64,000 nucleotides of DNA. Origin: Pedobacter kyonggii (GTDB lineage Bacteria > Bacteroidota > Bacteroidia > Sphingobacteriales > Sphingobacteriaceae). Shown here piece after piece: positions 7,741 through 16,597 of this stretch. The position numbers were made by a program, and so were the translations under genes. Below the pieces are notes generated by a model. That model was not told the DNA's origin. It did not search any database and worked only from the letters and a program-made list of their open reading frames with translations. The stretch's first letter is position 1. Every line of letters begins with the position of its first letter. Where the stretch lies: contig NZ_SIXF01000024.1 of NCBI RefSeq assembly GCF_004310665.1, positions 23,509-87,508 on the forward strand, read 5' to 3'.

Positions 7741-8895
7741 TTATAACTTCAGTGAAAATAGTTTTTTTTGATTTTCCAAATCCCGAACATCCATCCTTTC
7801 CATGCGACCATCAGGATAAACTAATATAGTCAACGGGATGCCATCTATAGAGAATAGATCTGTAACCCTATCTAGATCCTTATATGCATATAAGGTTCGC
7901 CATGTAATTTCATTCTTACTTAGAAGGTTTTGGAACGCCTTTACTTTTGTTTCATAATCCATGGAAATGGTTGTGAAATTTATCCTTCCTTTTAGCTGCT
8001 GATGAAGTTTGTTAAGAAGAGGCATTTCCTCAATACATGGTCCGCACCAAGAAGCACTAAATATTAATAAACTGTGTTTGGATGAATCTTGAACAAGCTC
8101 TTCAGCCTTTTTCGAATTTAAGTTAATAAGCTTTACATCTTTAAAATTAGAAATATATTGTTCAATCCTTCTGGCCCATTTCGATTTTTTAAATCTGTCT
8201 GATAATTTTTCATAAATCTTTTTTACATCCACTCTCGTTTCGAATTTGAGCAGATTTTGTGACAGGTAGGTCATCAAGTACCTTGAATCGGGGTACTTTA
8301 CAGCTAAATTGATGTAGAATTGTAAGTTGTCTTTATAAGACAGATTGTTATCTCCCTTATCAAACCAAGTGTAATATGAATCTTGAGAACGCACTGTAAT
8401 ATCAGAACTATCATTTTTTACAAGCAACTCAAAATCATCTAGAATCAAAGTACCGTATACAACGGAATCGGCTAACCCTAAGATGTACGCCACATTTTCG
8501 TTTTCGATAGATTTGCTCTCTCTATATTTGGCCTCTATGTAATTATTTTCATCCTGAATACCAATATTGGTGATTGAAGTATTTGTATTTCCATGCGCTC
8601 GAATAAAACGCACCTGACGATAACCGTTTGCAGCTGTGTCTTTATCCGGAATAATTAGCTCCATAAATTCAGAATTAACAGCAATAGAATCTGGAATCTT
8701 AAAGTGCCATTTGAATTCTCCCACGTGCTCGCCCTTGATGATCAGGCTGTGCGAGTCTCTGTAGTCCCTAAGTGCTAAATTCTTAAATGGAGCATTATGT
8801 AAGGTTACCGAAAGAGTATAATTCTGGGAATTGACTTGAGGGTAAAGATGTTGAGATAAAACTAAGAATATAATGGTGAATAAAAGCTTCTGCAT
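7741..8895 (-). CDS. TlpA-like thioredoxin-fold protein, exported
   Basis: A 384-residue protein with an N-terminal signal peptide (KLLFTIIFLVLSQHLYPQ). A ~250-residue N-terminal region of beta-rich character follows, as in Bacteroidota TlpA/AhpC-type proteins, then a C-terminal thioredoxin fold. The redox motif is WCGPC at residues 283-287, preceded by LLIFSAS; the cis-proline loop is DGIPLTILVYPDG. It should act as a periplasmic thiol:disulfide reductase or maturation factor, but its partner is unknown. The stop is 4 bp before the start of the hydrolase relic, suggesting one transcript. It lies in the accessory segment inside yifB. No frameshift was seen. Confidence 0.85.
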   Translation of the reverse strand: MQKLLFTIIFLVLSQHLYPQVNSQNYTLSVTLHNAPFKNLALRDYRDSHSLIIKGEHVGEFKWHFKIPDSIAVNSEFMELIIPDKDTAANGYRQVRFIRAHGNTNTSITNIGIQDENNYIEAKYRESKSIENENVAYILGLADSVVYGTLILDDFELLVKNDSSDITVRSQDSYYTWFDKGDNNLSYKDNLQFYINLAVKYPDSRYLMTYLSQNLLKFETRVDVKKIYEKLSDRFKKSKWARRIEQYISNFKDVKLINLNSKKAEELVQDSSKHSLLIFSASWCGPCIEEMPLLNKLHQQLKGRINFTTISMDYETKVKAFQNLLSKNEITWRTLYAYKDLDRVTDLFSIDGIPLTILVYPDGRMERMDVRDLENQKKLFSLKL

Positions 8896-9066
8896 ATTTC
8901 AGAAATTAATGTATATATCTGACCGTGCTGACAAGTTAGGTTTTTAAACATAACCTTAAAGCCCATAAAAGTTTTGTAAACTGTTAATTACCTAGATATG
9001 ACACGAGTGGCTCTTTAGGATTCAAAAAGACTGCTGGATCCAGAATCGCGATAGTCACCTAATTTG

Positions 9067-9094
9067 CTATCGTTATTTCATCGTTTAACGATAG
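9067..9094. repeat. 9-bp inverted repeat upstream of the zinc protease gene
   Basis: CTATCGTTA (9067-9075) and TAACGATAG (9086-9094) form a perfect hairpin, about 95 bp before the protease start, in the 294-bp space between two divergent genes. It could be an operator or an RNA hairpin; nothing decides between these. Confidence 0.45.
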
Positions 9095-9189
9095 TATGGC
9101 TGTATTGCAATACCAGTATGTTTAGTGATCATTGCAACCTATTTTAGGTTTATATCGTCTTATCTTAGATTAAGATTTACTCAATTAAT

Positions 9190-10077
9190 ATGAAAAATGC
9201 TTTATTAACACTTTTTGCCATCATCATTCTTTTCGATTTTTCCTCTGCGCAATCTGTTTCTGATCCGCTGAAGGCATCATTTGTAACAAGGGATATAACT
9301 AACTTTTGGAAAGCATTTGATAAGATTGATGCAGAGCCGCAGACTAACCCTTTTGAAAATATCTATCTAAAACCAGGCTCCACTGGTGTGCAAGCATTTA
9401 CAAAAGGCAGAATAGAAAATGCAACTTCTCTGCTTAGCACAGTTCGGGAACGGAAGAATGACTATGAAAAAGCCAGGCTAAATAGCCTAAGAATGTTGGA
9501 CAATGAGAAGCAATGCCGGGCGGCATTCATGGCGTTAAAATATCTTTATCCTATAGCAGTCTACCCTAATGTATATTTTGTGATTGGTAGATTTAATTCT
9601 GGAGGGCACTCCAATCCAAAAGGCTTAATCATAGGAGCCGAAATGATTCAATCAGCAGCAGTTCCCTATATGGTTGCTCATGAACTTATCCACTATCAAC
9701 AGGATAGTATTCCGAAGAAAAGCCTAGATCTACTCGCTGCTTGTATTAATGAAGGTAGTGCTGATTTTATAGGGGAGCTTATTTCTGGTGGAGGTCCAAA
9801 TAAACAAACACATAGCTATGGCAATGCTAATGAAGCTAAATTGTGGTTGGAGTTCAAGGAAATCATGGACGATAGGGAGGATAGCCATGATTGGATGTAT
9901 AATTACAAACCTAAAAATGGATATCCACCTGATCTAGGTTATTGGATTGGATATAAAATTACAGAAGCCTATTATGAAAAGGCAACTGATAAGAAAAAAG
10001 CTATATCAGATATCCTTCACATAAGAGACTTTAGAAAGTTCTTATACGAAAGTGGATATGCGTCAAAGTTTAGATAG
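9190..10077 (+). CDS. Predicted zinc-dependent protease (DUF2268-like), secreted
   Basis: A 295-residue protein with a signal peptide (LLTLFAIIILFDFSSAQ) and a zincin motif HELIH at residues 164-168. It is followed ~20 residues later by NEGSADFIGE (187-196), where the Glu is the likely third zinc ligand. This HExxH...NEGxADF spacing fits the DUF2268/gluzincin-like putative proteases of Bacteroidota. Substrate unknown. It is divergent from the TlpA-like gene and the last intact gene in the accessory segment. The ATG start precedes the signal peptide directly, with no upstream in-frame ATG needed. Confidence 0.78.
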   Translation: MKNALLTLFAIIILFDFSSAQSVSDPLKASFVTRDITNFWKAFDKIDAEPQTNPFENIYLKPGSTGVQAFTKGRIENATSLLSTVRERKNDYEKARLNSLRMLDNEKQCRAAFMALKYLYPIAVYPNVYFVIGRFNSGGHSNPKGLIIGAEMIQSAAVPYMVAHELIHYQQDSIPKKSLDLLAACINEGSADFIGELISGGGPNKQTHSYGNANEAKLWLEFKEIMDDREDSHDWMYNYKPKNGYPPDLGYWIGYKITEAYYEKATDKKKAISDILHIRDFRKFLYESGYASKFR

Positions 10078-10215
10078 GTTATATATTCAAAATCCCCTTG
10101 TTTCTCAATAATTAAGTTGGATCAATACCAGTACGCTGTACAATCAAACCTATTCCCCATTAACTCTGGAATATCTTTTTTCTTTTAGTTGATTATCATA
10201 AACTCATTCCATTAT

Positions 10216-10422
10216 TCAAATCGAAATTTTAGGTTTTGATGATGAGTTTTTGATAATTTGCATTACAGAACATATACTGTTAATTGTTGTCTCAGAATAG
10301 CCACAATTAAAGACAGGCTGGCCTACCATATAGTATTTTGTACCCGTGCTAATATTCACTTCGATTGTTATGGTAAGTGCATTTACGCCATAAACAGCAC
10401 TCCCGTATGTTTTTACAAGCAT
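10216..10422 (-). pseudogene. yifB: YifB/ComM-like protein, N-terminal remnant
   Basis: The 68-codon frame begins MLVKTYGSAVYGVNALTITI, then EVNISTGTKYYMVGQP, which is the typical N-terminus of Bacteroidota YifB/ComM proteins up to the MVGLP motif. After that the sequence decays: it can still be aligned loosely (S..I.S, then KNSSSKPKI against the family's NNGYKMPRQKI) before a stop at 10216. The conserved VNMAPADIRKEGS segment never appears. It is on the same strand as, and upstream of, the C-terminal remnant at 5692-6240, so both probably derive from one gene. A short product could be made but would lack the ATPase core. Confidence 0.82.
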
Positions 10423-10740
10423 TGATTTTAATTAAAATAAATTCGGATGTAAATTATTTGGGATGAATATTGATTCTAATATACAGATTATTTAAAAAAG
10501 ATCAAGTTTTAGTATCTATTAGCGAGTCGGTTTCACCAACCGCTGTTAAATAAACTGATTGGACGAATGCCGATTCCTTCTATCGGCAGCAGGGAAAGCA
10601 GGGCTGAACCCTCCTATGAAATACTGAGCCCGCATTTCCAAAATCTATAAAACAAAAATCCCAACCATTACTGATCGGGATTATATTTTCATGAGGTAAC
10701 TGGCCTTACGCCCTAAACCCTCTACCCTAAACCTTCTAAA
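10423..10740. other. Intergenic region with hairpins, upstream of the yifB remnant
   Basis: 318 bp with the former yifB promoter area and the ffh terminator. It includes a perfect 7-bp hairpin TGCCGAT/ATCGGCA (about 10568-10588) and a smaller CGGTT/AACCG hairpin near 10526-10540. The segment 10560-10620 is richer in GC than its surroundings and looks like a structured or dispersed intergenic repeat. I cannot assign it to a known RNA. Confidence 0.4.
10651..10682 (-). terminator. Terminator of ffh
   Basis: Read on the minus strand, a 6-bp stem AATCCC/GGGATT (10677-10682 with 10657-10662) is followed by a TTTGTTTT tract. It lies 58 bp past the ffh stop. Confidence 0.65.
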
Positions 10741-12078
10741 TTATCTGCCAAATGGCATTTTAGGCATACCTTTCATCATTGCTGCTGCTGCTGCCGGATT
10801 AGAAAACTGCTTCATCATTTTACGCATATCTTCAAACTGTTTAATTAGCTTGGTTACTTCTTCTACCTTGCTTCCCGATCCTTTTGCAATACGTAAGCGG
10901 CGGCTTTGCTGGATGCTATCTGGGTTTTCTTTCTCAAACGGGGTCATCGAATTGATGATGGCTTCGATTGATTTGAAAGCATCATCCTGAATATCTACAT
11001 TCTTCATCATTTTGCCTACACCCGGAATCATACCCATCAAATCTTTCATGTTACCCATTTTTTTGATCTGCTGAATCTGGTTGTAGAAATCGTTGAAATC
11101 GAATTTATTCTTGCGGATTTTTTTCTGAAGTTCTGCTGCTTCTTTCTCGTCGAACTGCATTTGTGCACGTTCAACAAGCGAAACCACGTCACCCATGCCC
11201 AAAATACGCGATGCCATACGGTCTGGATAGAATACATCAAGCGCTTCCATTTTCTCGCCGGTACCGATAAATTTAATCGGCTTGTTTACTACCGATTTAA
11301 TTGAAAGCGCTGCCCCACCGCGGGTATCGCCATCTAATTTGGTTAAAACAACGCCCGTAAAATCAAGTCTGTCATTAAATACTTTGGCTGTATTTACCGC
11401 ATCCTGACCGGTCATCGAATCCACCACGAATAAAATCTCGTGTGGCTGGGTTTTGGCCTTAACTTCAGATATTTCGTTCATTAAAGATTCGTCGATCGCT
11501 AAACGACCTGCGGTATCGATAATGATTACGTTATTTCCATTTTGTTTACCGTGTTCAATACCTTCTAAAGCTATGCCAACAGGATCGTTTGATGCGCGGT
11601 TAGCATAAACTGAAACACCAACCGAGGTTCCTAAAACCTCTAATTGATCTACAGCCGCCGGGCGGTACATATCGCCGGCAACCAATAAAGGTTTTTTCCC
11701 CTTGCCTTTTAAATGCAAAGCCAGTTTACCTGCGAAAGTAGTTTTACCCGCACCGTTTAAACCAGCAATTAAGATAATGGTAGGGTTTGCTTTAGTATCT
11801 AACTCTGTAACTTCGCCACCCATTAAGGCTGCAAGTTCATCGTTCATTATTTTGGTAAGCAATTGACCTGGAGAAACGGCTGTAAGCACGTTTTGCCCCA
11901 AAGCTTTTTGCCTCACATCATCGGTAAATGCTTTTGCTGTTTTATAGTTAACATCGGCATCTAATAATGCTTTACGGATCTCTTTCATGGTTTCTGCCAC
12001 GTTGATTTCCGTAATGCTGCCTTGTCCTTTTAGTACTTTAAATGCTCTGTCTAGCTTGTCCTGTAAATTATCAAACAT
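10741..12078 (-). CDS. ffh: Signal recognition particle protein Ffh (SRP54)
   Basis: The SRP GTPase that, with 4.5S RNA and FtsY, delivers nascent membrane proteins to the translocon. The 445 residues show the N domain, then the G domain with G1 GLNGAGKTT (106-114), DTAGR (188-192) and TKLDGD (246-251), then the linker ILGMGDVVSLVERAQ. The methionine-rich M domain contains RRLRIAKGSGSKVEEVTKLI (the RNA-binding helix) and ends MMKGMPKMPFG. Length and order are standard; no defect is seen. It is monocistronic on the minus strand with a TAnnTTTG promoter element upstream and its own terminator. Confidence 0.98.
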   Translation of the reverse strand: MFDNLQDKLDRAFKVLKGQGSITEINVAETMKEIRKALLDADVNYKTAKAFTDDVRQKALGQNVLTAVSPGQLLTKIMNDELAALMGGEVTELDTKANPTIILIAGLNGAGKTTFAGKLALHLKGKGKKPLLVAGDMYRPAAVDQLEVLGTSVGVSVYANRASNDPVGIALEGIEHGKQNGNNVIIIDTAGRLAIDESLMNEISEVKAKTQPHEILFVVDSMTGQDAVNTAKVFNDRLDFTGVVLTKLDGDTRGGAALSIKSVVNKPIKFIGTGEKMEALDVFYPDRMASRILGMGDVVSLVERAQMQFDEKEAAELQKKIRKNKFDFNDFYNQIQQIKKMGNMKDLMGMIPGVGKMMKNVDIQDDAFKSIEAIINSMTPFEKENPDSIQQSRRLRIAKGSGSKVEEVTKLIKQFEDMRKMMKQFSNPAAAAAMMKGMPKMPFGR

Positions 12079-12139
12079 CTTTTTTTAAGCTAAAAGCTTC
12101 ATGCCGAAAGGCAAAAAGCTAGTTGTTTTTAATAAAAGG

Positions 12140-12147
12140 CAAATGTA
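12140..12147 (-). promoter_or_regulatory. Bacteroidota -7 promoter element of ffh
   Basis: The minus strand reads TACATTTG, a perfect TAnnTTTG element, about 60 bp before the ffh start. A matching -33 TTTG at ideal spacing is not obvious, so this rests on the -7 box. Confidence 0.5.
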
Positions 12148-12270
12148 TCAAATTTTGCTTGTAAATCTTAGCAACTCAAAGTCAAAACTTTAGGAAGATG
12201 AATATTAAATTTTTCTTTTGGTGCAACATTTTGTTTAAGGCATGGTCTTATACCTAACTAACCTAAACAA

Positions 12271-14694
12271 ATGAAACGCTGTATCCTCCTTTTTTTTATA
12301 TTTATTTGTGCTTTTTCCCAAGCTCAGGATATTTCGAAACAGCGCCAGCTGGAAGCAAAAAGAACGCTGCAAAGCCCCAAGATAGACGGTATTTTAGATG
12401 ATGAGTGTTGGAATAATGTTCCAATCGCTACTGATTTTATTCAGATCAGGCCAAATCCGGGAAAGATAGAAACTCATGACCGGCGCACCGAAATGAAAGT
12501 GCTTTATGATGATGTTGCGATTTATGTTTATGCCCGGATGTACGATCACCCCGACAGTGTTTCGCACGAATTGGTTTCGAGGGATAATATTGGCAACGCC
12601 GATTTCATTTCGATTATTGTCGATCCCTTTTACGATAAAATGAACGGAAATGGCTTTTTTGTTACGGCTGCAGGTGTTCAGTTTGATGCCAAATACTCGC
12701 AGGTTGGTGATGAAGATGCAAATTGGAACGCGGTGTGGGAAAGTGCTGTTAAAATTGATGATAAAGGCTGGACCTGCGAGATGAAAATCCCTTATTCGGC
12801 CCTGCGTTTCTCTGGTAAGGATATCCAGAACTGGGGTTTGAATTTTAGCCGCAGGATACAGCGGAGCAATACGCAGACATTTTGGAATTTTGTAGATCCT
12901 AAAGTAAACGGCTTTATCAATCAGGAAGGGTTGTGGATGGGCATAAAAGATGTTAAACCTCCGTTAAGATTATCTTTTTCGCCATATATTTCGGCCTACG
13001 TAAATCATTATCCGGTTAATTTACCAGGTGTAAAAAATACAACCTCGCGGTTTAATGGGGGGATGGATGTTAAATACGGAATCAACAACAGTTTTACGCT
13101 GGATATGACCTTAGTGCCCGATTTTGGGCAGGTACAATCCGATAACCGGATATTAAACCTCACTCCTTTTGAAGTGAAATTTAATGAAAACCGACAATTT
13201 TTTACCGAAGGAACAGAATTGTTTAACAAAGGCGATTTGTTTTATTCGAAGCGGATCGGTTCTATTCCATCCTATTATAATTACAGCGGGGTGGGCAGCA
13301 GTGATAAAATTGTAAAAGATCAAACTGAAGCCAAGGTATTAAACGCCACAAAAATTTCAGGACGGACAGCCAAAGGTCTCGGTATTGGTGTTTTTAATGC
13401 AATTACCAATAGCATGGAAACCGAAGTAGAAGATGCTCAGGGTAACCTTCGTATGGTTGAAACTCAGCCGCTCACTAATTATAATATTTTGGTTTTCGAT
13501 CAGTCGTTAAAAAATAACAGTTCGGCTACGTTTATCAACACAAATGTACTTAGGCAAGGTTCTGCTTACGATGCTAATGTAAGTGCCCTGCTTTTCAATT
13601 TAAACAATAAAGGCAATAAATATTTCGTAAATGGCGGGGGCAAAATGAGCTATTTACAGGGTGAAGAATCGAGCATGGGTTATAGCTACACCTTACGGTT
13701 TGGAAAACAGAGTGGCAATTTTACCTGGAGCTATAATCAGGCATATGCAGATGATAAATTTGATCCATCAGATATGGGTTTCTTTACCAATAACAACTTT
13801 TTAGATCAGCGGATTGGTATTGGTTATAATGTATACAAGCCAAGCAAATGGTATAATCAATTTGAAAGTTGGCTTAATCTAAATTATTCCCGCAGGGCAA
13901 TACCGAGTGCTTATCAAAAAATAGGTACGAATGTAGGGTATTGGGTTCAATTTAAAAATCAATGGTCGGCAGAGTTTGATTTAAGTGTAGATAGAAAAGG
14001 GAACGACTTTTACGAAGCCCGAAATGGACAAATGTATCATGCGCCAGGAAATTTTGGTGTTGCCTTGTATATAAATCCCAACCGTGCTAAAGCCTATAAT
14101 TTTGGTGGAAATGTGCGCTATTTTGAGCAAAAACTTTTCGGTGGCAAACAGTACAACTTTTACTTTTTCCAGAACCTGAGGTTGAATGATAAGATTGCTT
14201 TTGGTTTAGACCTGAACTTTAACCCGAACTACGATTATGTAAACTGGGTGACCGCACAAGGTGATCGAGCTATTTTCTCTAAATACGACCGCAGAACGGT
14301 AGAAAACTCATTTGATGCTAAATACACCTTTACCAACTTAATGGGACTAACCATTGTACTAAGACATTATTGGAGTGATAGAAGAAATAAAGAATTTTAT
14401 CTGCTTCAGTCTGATGGACATTTAACCGATTATCAAGGACCAACATTAACCGGGATGGATAGAAACTATAATGTGTTTAATATTGATTTGATTTATACCT
14501 GGCAATTTGCACCAGGTAGCACCCTTTCTGTTTCATACAAGGATGCGGCCGAAACTTATGATACTTTTTATACGCAGCGTTACAACAGAAACCTAAGCGG
14601 AATTTTAAATGCTCCTCAGAATAACAGCCTTTCGGTAAAGGTTTTATATTATGTTGATTATCTCGATTTAAAGAAGAAAAGGAAAAAGGTTTAA
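12271..14694 (+). CDS. DUF5916-type outer-membrane protein with N-terminal CBM9-like domain
   Basis: An 807-residue exported protein with a signal peptide (CILLFFIFICAFSQAQ). Residues ~28-230 resemble a carbohydrate-binding family 9-like domain: SPKIDGILDDECWNN near the start and WTCEMKIPYSALRF later. The rest, rich in alternating aromatic/polar strands (FNFSRRIQRS, GGNVRYFEQK), fits a large beta-barrel of the DUF5916 type. A PDFGQVQSDNRILNLTPFE segment is a hallmark of this family. The function is unknown; a role in polymer binding or outer-membrane transport is only inference. It is divergent from ffh and is followed by a palindrome rather than a classical terminator. Confidence 0.85.
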   Translation: MKRCILLFFIFICAFSQAQDISKQRQLEAKRTLQSPKIDGILDDECWNNVPIATDFIQIRPNPGKIETHDRRTEMKVLYDDVAIYVYARMYDHPDSVSHELVSRDNIGNADFISIIVDPFYDKMNGNGFFVTAAGVQFDAKYSQVGDEDANWNAVWESAVKIDDKGWTCEMKIPYSALRFSGKDIQNWGLNFSRRIQRSNTQTFWNFVDPKVNGFINQEGLWMGIKDVKPPLRLSFSPYISAYVNHYPVNLPGVKNTTSRFNGGMDVKYGINNSFTLDMTLVPDFGQVQSDNRILNLTPFEVKFNENRQFFTEGTELFNKGDLFYSKRIGSIPSYYNYSGVGSSDKIVKDQTEAKVLNATKISGRTAKGLGIGVFNAITNSMETEVEDAQGNLRMVETQPLTNYNILVFDQSLKNNSSATFINTNVLRQGSAYDANVSALLFNLNNKGNKYFVNGGGKMSYLQGEESSMGYSYTLRFGKQSGNFTWSYNQAYADDKFDPSDMGFFTNNNFLDQRIGIGYNVYKPSKWYNQFESWLNLNYSRRAIPSAYQKIGTNVGYWVQFKNQWSAEFDLSVDRKGNDFYEARNGQMYHAPGNFGVALYINPNRAKAYNFGGNVRYFEQKLFGGKQYNFYFFQNLRLNDKIAFGLDLNFNPNYDYVNWVTAQGDRAIFSKYDRRTVENSFDAKYTFTNLMGLTIVLRHYWSDRRNKEFYLLQSDGHLTDYQGPTLTGMDRNYNVFNIDLIYTWQFAPGSTLSVSYKDAAETYDTFYTQRYNRNLSGILNAPQNNSLSVKVLYYVDYLDLKKKRKKV

Positions 14695-14710
14695 GTTTTA
14701 TCGTTCCTAG

Positions 14711-14730
14711 CCTTGGGTTTAAACCCAAGG
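14711..14730. repeat. Perfect 20-bp palindrome at gene 3' ends
   Basis: CCTTGGGTTTAAACCCAAGG is a complete palindrome, flanked by CCTAG and CCAGG that extend the stem with mismatches. It sits between the convergent DUF5916 and AraC genes and may terminate transcription or be a dispersed repeat. Confidence 0.65.
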
Positions 14731-14777
14731 CCAGGAAATGTGCACCTAAGACTAAAGACTGTGAACTAAGGACTAGC

Positions 14778-15767
14778 CTACCTTGCTTTACCAGGGCTTA
14801 CGCCGAATTTTTTACTAAAAGCACTGCTGAAATGCTGTACCGAAGAATAGCCCAATTCTTCGGAAATATTCTTGATATTTTTGCTGCTATCGGCCAGGAG
14901 TTCTTTGGCACGCATCAGTTTGTAATCGCTTAAATAGCCAAAAACGGTATTCTGGAAAACCTCTTTAAAGCCTTGTTTCAGTTTAAATTCGTTTATGCCT
15001 GCAACCTTTGCCAGTTCGGTTAAACATGGGGGATGGCTGGCATTGGCTAACAAATATTCGCGTGCATAATAAATGCGGTCTTTATCGTAGGCCGATTTAA
15101 TGGTAGGGGTGTCGGTTTTTTTTGCTGCAAGTTCAAAAGCCTGGGCTTGTAATGCCAAAAGTTCAAGGCATTTAGACTGAAGGAACAAGAGCTTTAATCC
15201 ACCGGTAAAATGACAGTTCATAATATCGCTGATGCAGCTGTGCATTGCCAGACTGATAGGCAAGTTTTCTGATGAAAGCTCTACCGAACGGTTGTTCATG
15301 ATTTTTTCGGCAAAGTTTTTTAGTAAAGTGCTGCTTTCACCAGTTAAATCAACAAAACGTGATCTTTCGAAATTTACCTCGAAAAATTTATGCGGACCCC
15401 CTACCGAAAATTCTGCCATCCCATCAAAATCAGGGCTATAAATAATATTGTGCTGATTGGCTTTGATATCCAGGCGTTTGTTGGTGAGGTAATTTTCCAT
15501 AATGCCGCCGCCTGTAATTGAAAAATGAAGCTCAACCATATCGGGCTCATCAAAAGATTTAATGCGCAGGCGGCTCTTTTTCACGAGCATATCGCCGTAA
15601 ACAATGTAAATACCCGAAAAAGCGATCTCCACAATCTCTGCATCACCAAAGGGGAAGCTGTATTTGTCTCTTCTTTCGGTTACCAGTGCCTGATTAAATT
15701 CGTTATTGTCGAACTTGTTACCAACAATATAATATTTATCGTCACCATCGTAAATGTTTAAAGCCAT
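14778..15767 (-). CDS. AraC-family transcriptional regulator (PchR-like), next to a siderophore-utilisation gene
   Basis: A 329-residue regulator. Residues ~220-329 hold two helix-turn-helix units: LTELAKVAGINEFKLKQGFK, and INISEELGYSSVQHFSSAF-like sequence ending FKKFGVSPGKAR (family signature at the C-terminus). The N-terminal ~200 residues are an all-beta ligand-sensing region without close motif identity. The layout matches PchR-type regulators that sense ferric siderophores. It is divergently transcribed from the siderophore-interacting protein gene at 15864, with two direct repeats in between suited to AraC-type binding. Direct regulation of that gene and autoregulation are inferred. 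Confidence 0.88.
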   Translation of the reverse strand: MALNIYDGDDKYYIVGNKFDNNEFNQALVTERRDKYSFPFGDAEIVEIAFSGIYIVYGDMLVKKSRLRIKSFDEPDMVELHFSITGGGIMENYLTNKRLDIKANQHNIIYSPDFDGMAEFSVGGPHKFFEVNFERSRFVDLTGESSTLLKNFAEKIMNNRSVELSSENLPISLAMHSCISDIMNCHFTGGLKLLFLQSKCLELLALQAQAFELAAKKTDTPTIKSAYDKDRIYYAREYLLANASHPPCLTELAKVAGINEFKLKQGFKEVFQNTVFGYLSDYKLMRAKELLADSSKNIKNISEELGYSSVQHFSSAFSKKFGVSPGKAR

Positions 15768-15769
15768 AA

Positions 15770-15808
15770 AATCCTTTTGATATAAACTTTAATCCTTTTG
15801 GTATAAAA
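15770..15808. promoter_or_regulatory. Candidate AraC operator: two 17-bp direct repeats 21 bp apart
   Basis: AATCCTTTTGATATAAA (15770-15786) recurs as AATCCTTTTGGTATAAA (15791-15807) with one mismatch. The 21-bp period equals two helical turns, as expected for an AraC-family dimer. It lies within the divergent promoter region, overlapping the regulator's leader. Confidence 0.7.
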
Positions 15809-15828
15809 AGATGCGTTTGTTAGACAAT

Positions 15829-15836
15829 TACTTTTG
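15829..15836 (+). promoter_or_regulatory. -7 promoter element of the siderophore-interacting protein gene
   Basis: TACTTTTG matches TAnnTTTG exactly. It sits ~28 bp before the ATG at 15864 and ~22 bp after the second AraC direct repeat, a good distance for activation. It also shows that the upstream TTG at 15834 belongs to the promoter, not the coding sequence. Confidence 0.6.
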
Positions 15837-15863
15837 TTCAAAGTTACTAAACAAAAGAATACG

Positions 15864-16595
15864 ATGCCAAAATTACCATCATGGCTGGCCAACACAATGG
15901 AAAAAGTGATCAGCAATAAAATATATCAGGTAGAAGTTGTAGAAACTAAAATGTTGAGCAGCAACTTAAAGTGCGTTACCTTTAAAGGCGATTTTTTCGA
16001 TGCCAAATTTATTCCTGGAATGGAAGTGTTGTTTAGGGTTAATGCCAATGAATATAGACATTATACTTTATCTAGCTTTGATGAAGCGCGCGAAACCTGC
16101 GAAGTTATTTTTTACTTAAACAGACAAGGGCCGGGCCATAGCTTAGCTGTGAACATCCAAAAAGGAGACACTTTAAAGCTTATTCTAGATCGTGCAAGAA
16201 TTAAATATAAGGAAGAATCTAATCAGCATTTCTTTTTTGGCGATGAAACCAGCCTGGGTCTGTACGAATCGCTTGGGAAAAAAGTGGTAGATGAGGATGT
16301 GGAATATTTTGGCATTTTAGAGCTGCAGGAAGAAAACCTGAGTTCTGTTGATCACCTTAAGTTATTGATCGATACCGTGCCTTCTGATATGGATACTCCA
16401 GCTAAAAATGCGATCAACTGGATGGAAAATATGCACCCGATGTGCTGGGAAATGTGGCAAAATGCTACTTTTTACCTAACAGGAAGAGCAAAATCGATAC
16501 AGCTGTTTAAAAGGTACCTAAAGCAAAGGGGAGTAAGCTTTAGGCAGATAGTTACGATGCCATATTGGGAAATAGGTAAGGTTGGTGGCGCCTAA
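15864..16595 (+). CDS. Siderophore-interacting protein (ViuB/SIP-type FAD reductase)
   Basis: A 243-residue cytoplasmic flavoprotein thought to reduce ferric siderophores and release iron. The FAD-binding motif RHYTLSS lies at residues 65-71, followed by GPGHSLAVNIQKGD, the loop typical for the family. The C-terminal SIP domain contains ATFYLTGRAKSIQLFKRYLK. The frame is open from a TTG at 15834, but that codon lies in the promoter box; ATG at 15864 gives MPKLPSWLANTMEK, a natural start. It is divergent from the PchR-like regulator and ends 3 bp from the convergent DUF3078 gene. Confidence 0.87.
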   Translation: MPKLPSWLANTMEKVISNKIYQVEVVETKMLSSNLKCVTFKGDFFDAKFIPGMEVLFRVNANEYRHYTLSSFDEARETCEVIFYLNRQGPGHSLAVNIQKGDTLKLILDRARIKYKEESNQHFFFGDETSLGLYESLGKKVVDEDVEYFGILELQEENLSSVDHLKLLIDTVPSDMDTPAKNAINWMENMHPMCWEMWQNATFYLTGRAKSIQLFKRYLKQRGVSFRQIVTMPYWEIGKVGGA

Positions 16596-16597
16596 AC

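Larger units (their letters stand above)
6230..10215. mobile_element. Accessory insertion separating the two halves of a yifB gene
   Basis: The two minus-strand pieces of one yifB-like gene, C-terminal to the left and N-terminal to the right, are in the order and orientation expected of a single gene split by about 4 kb. The middle ~270-300 codons (Walker A to just before CPCG) are absent, so this is a replacement with deletion, not a clean insertion. The segment holds a tandem-HTH gene, a frameshifted hydrolase, a TlpA-like protein and a zinc protease. No transposase, terminal inverted repeat or target duplication was seen, so the mechanism is unknown. Confidence 0.65.

Noticed and set aside
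10560-10620. Possible SRP (4.5S) RNA near ffh
   Set aside because: The conserved GGAAG/AGCAG tetraloop-internal-loop core in the right arrangement could not be found, only short hairpins.
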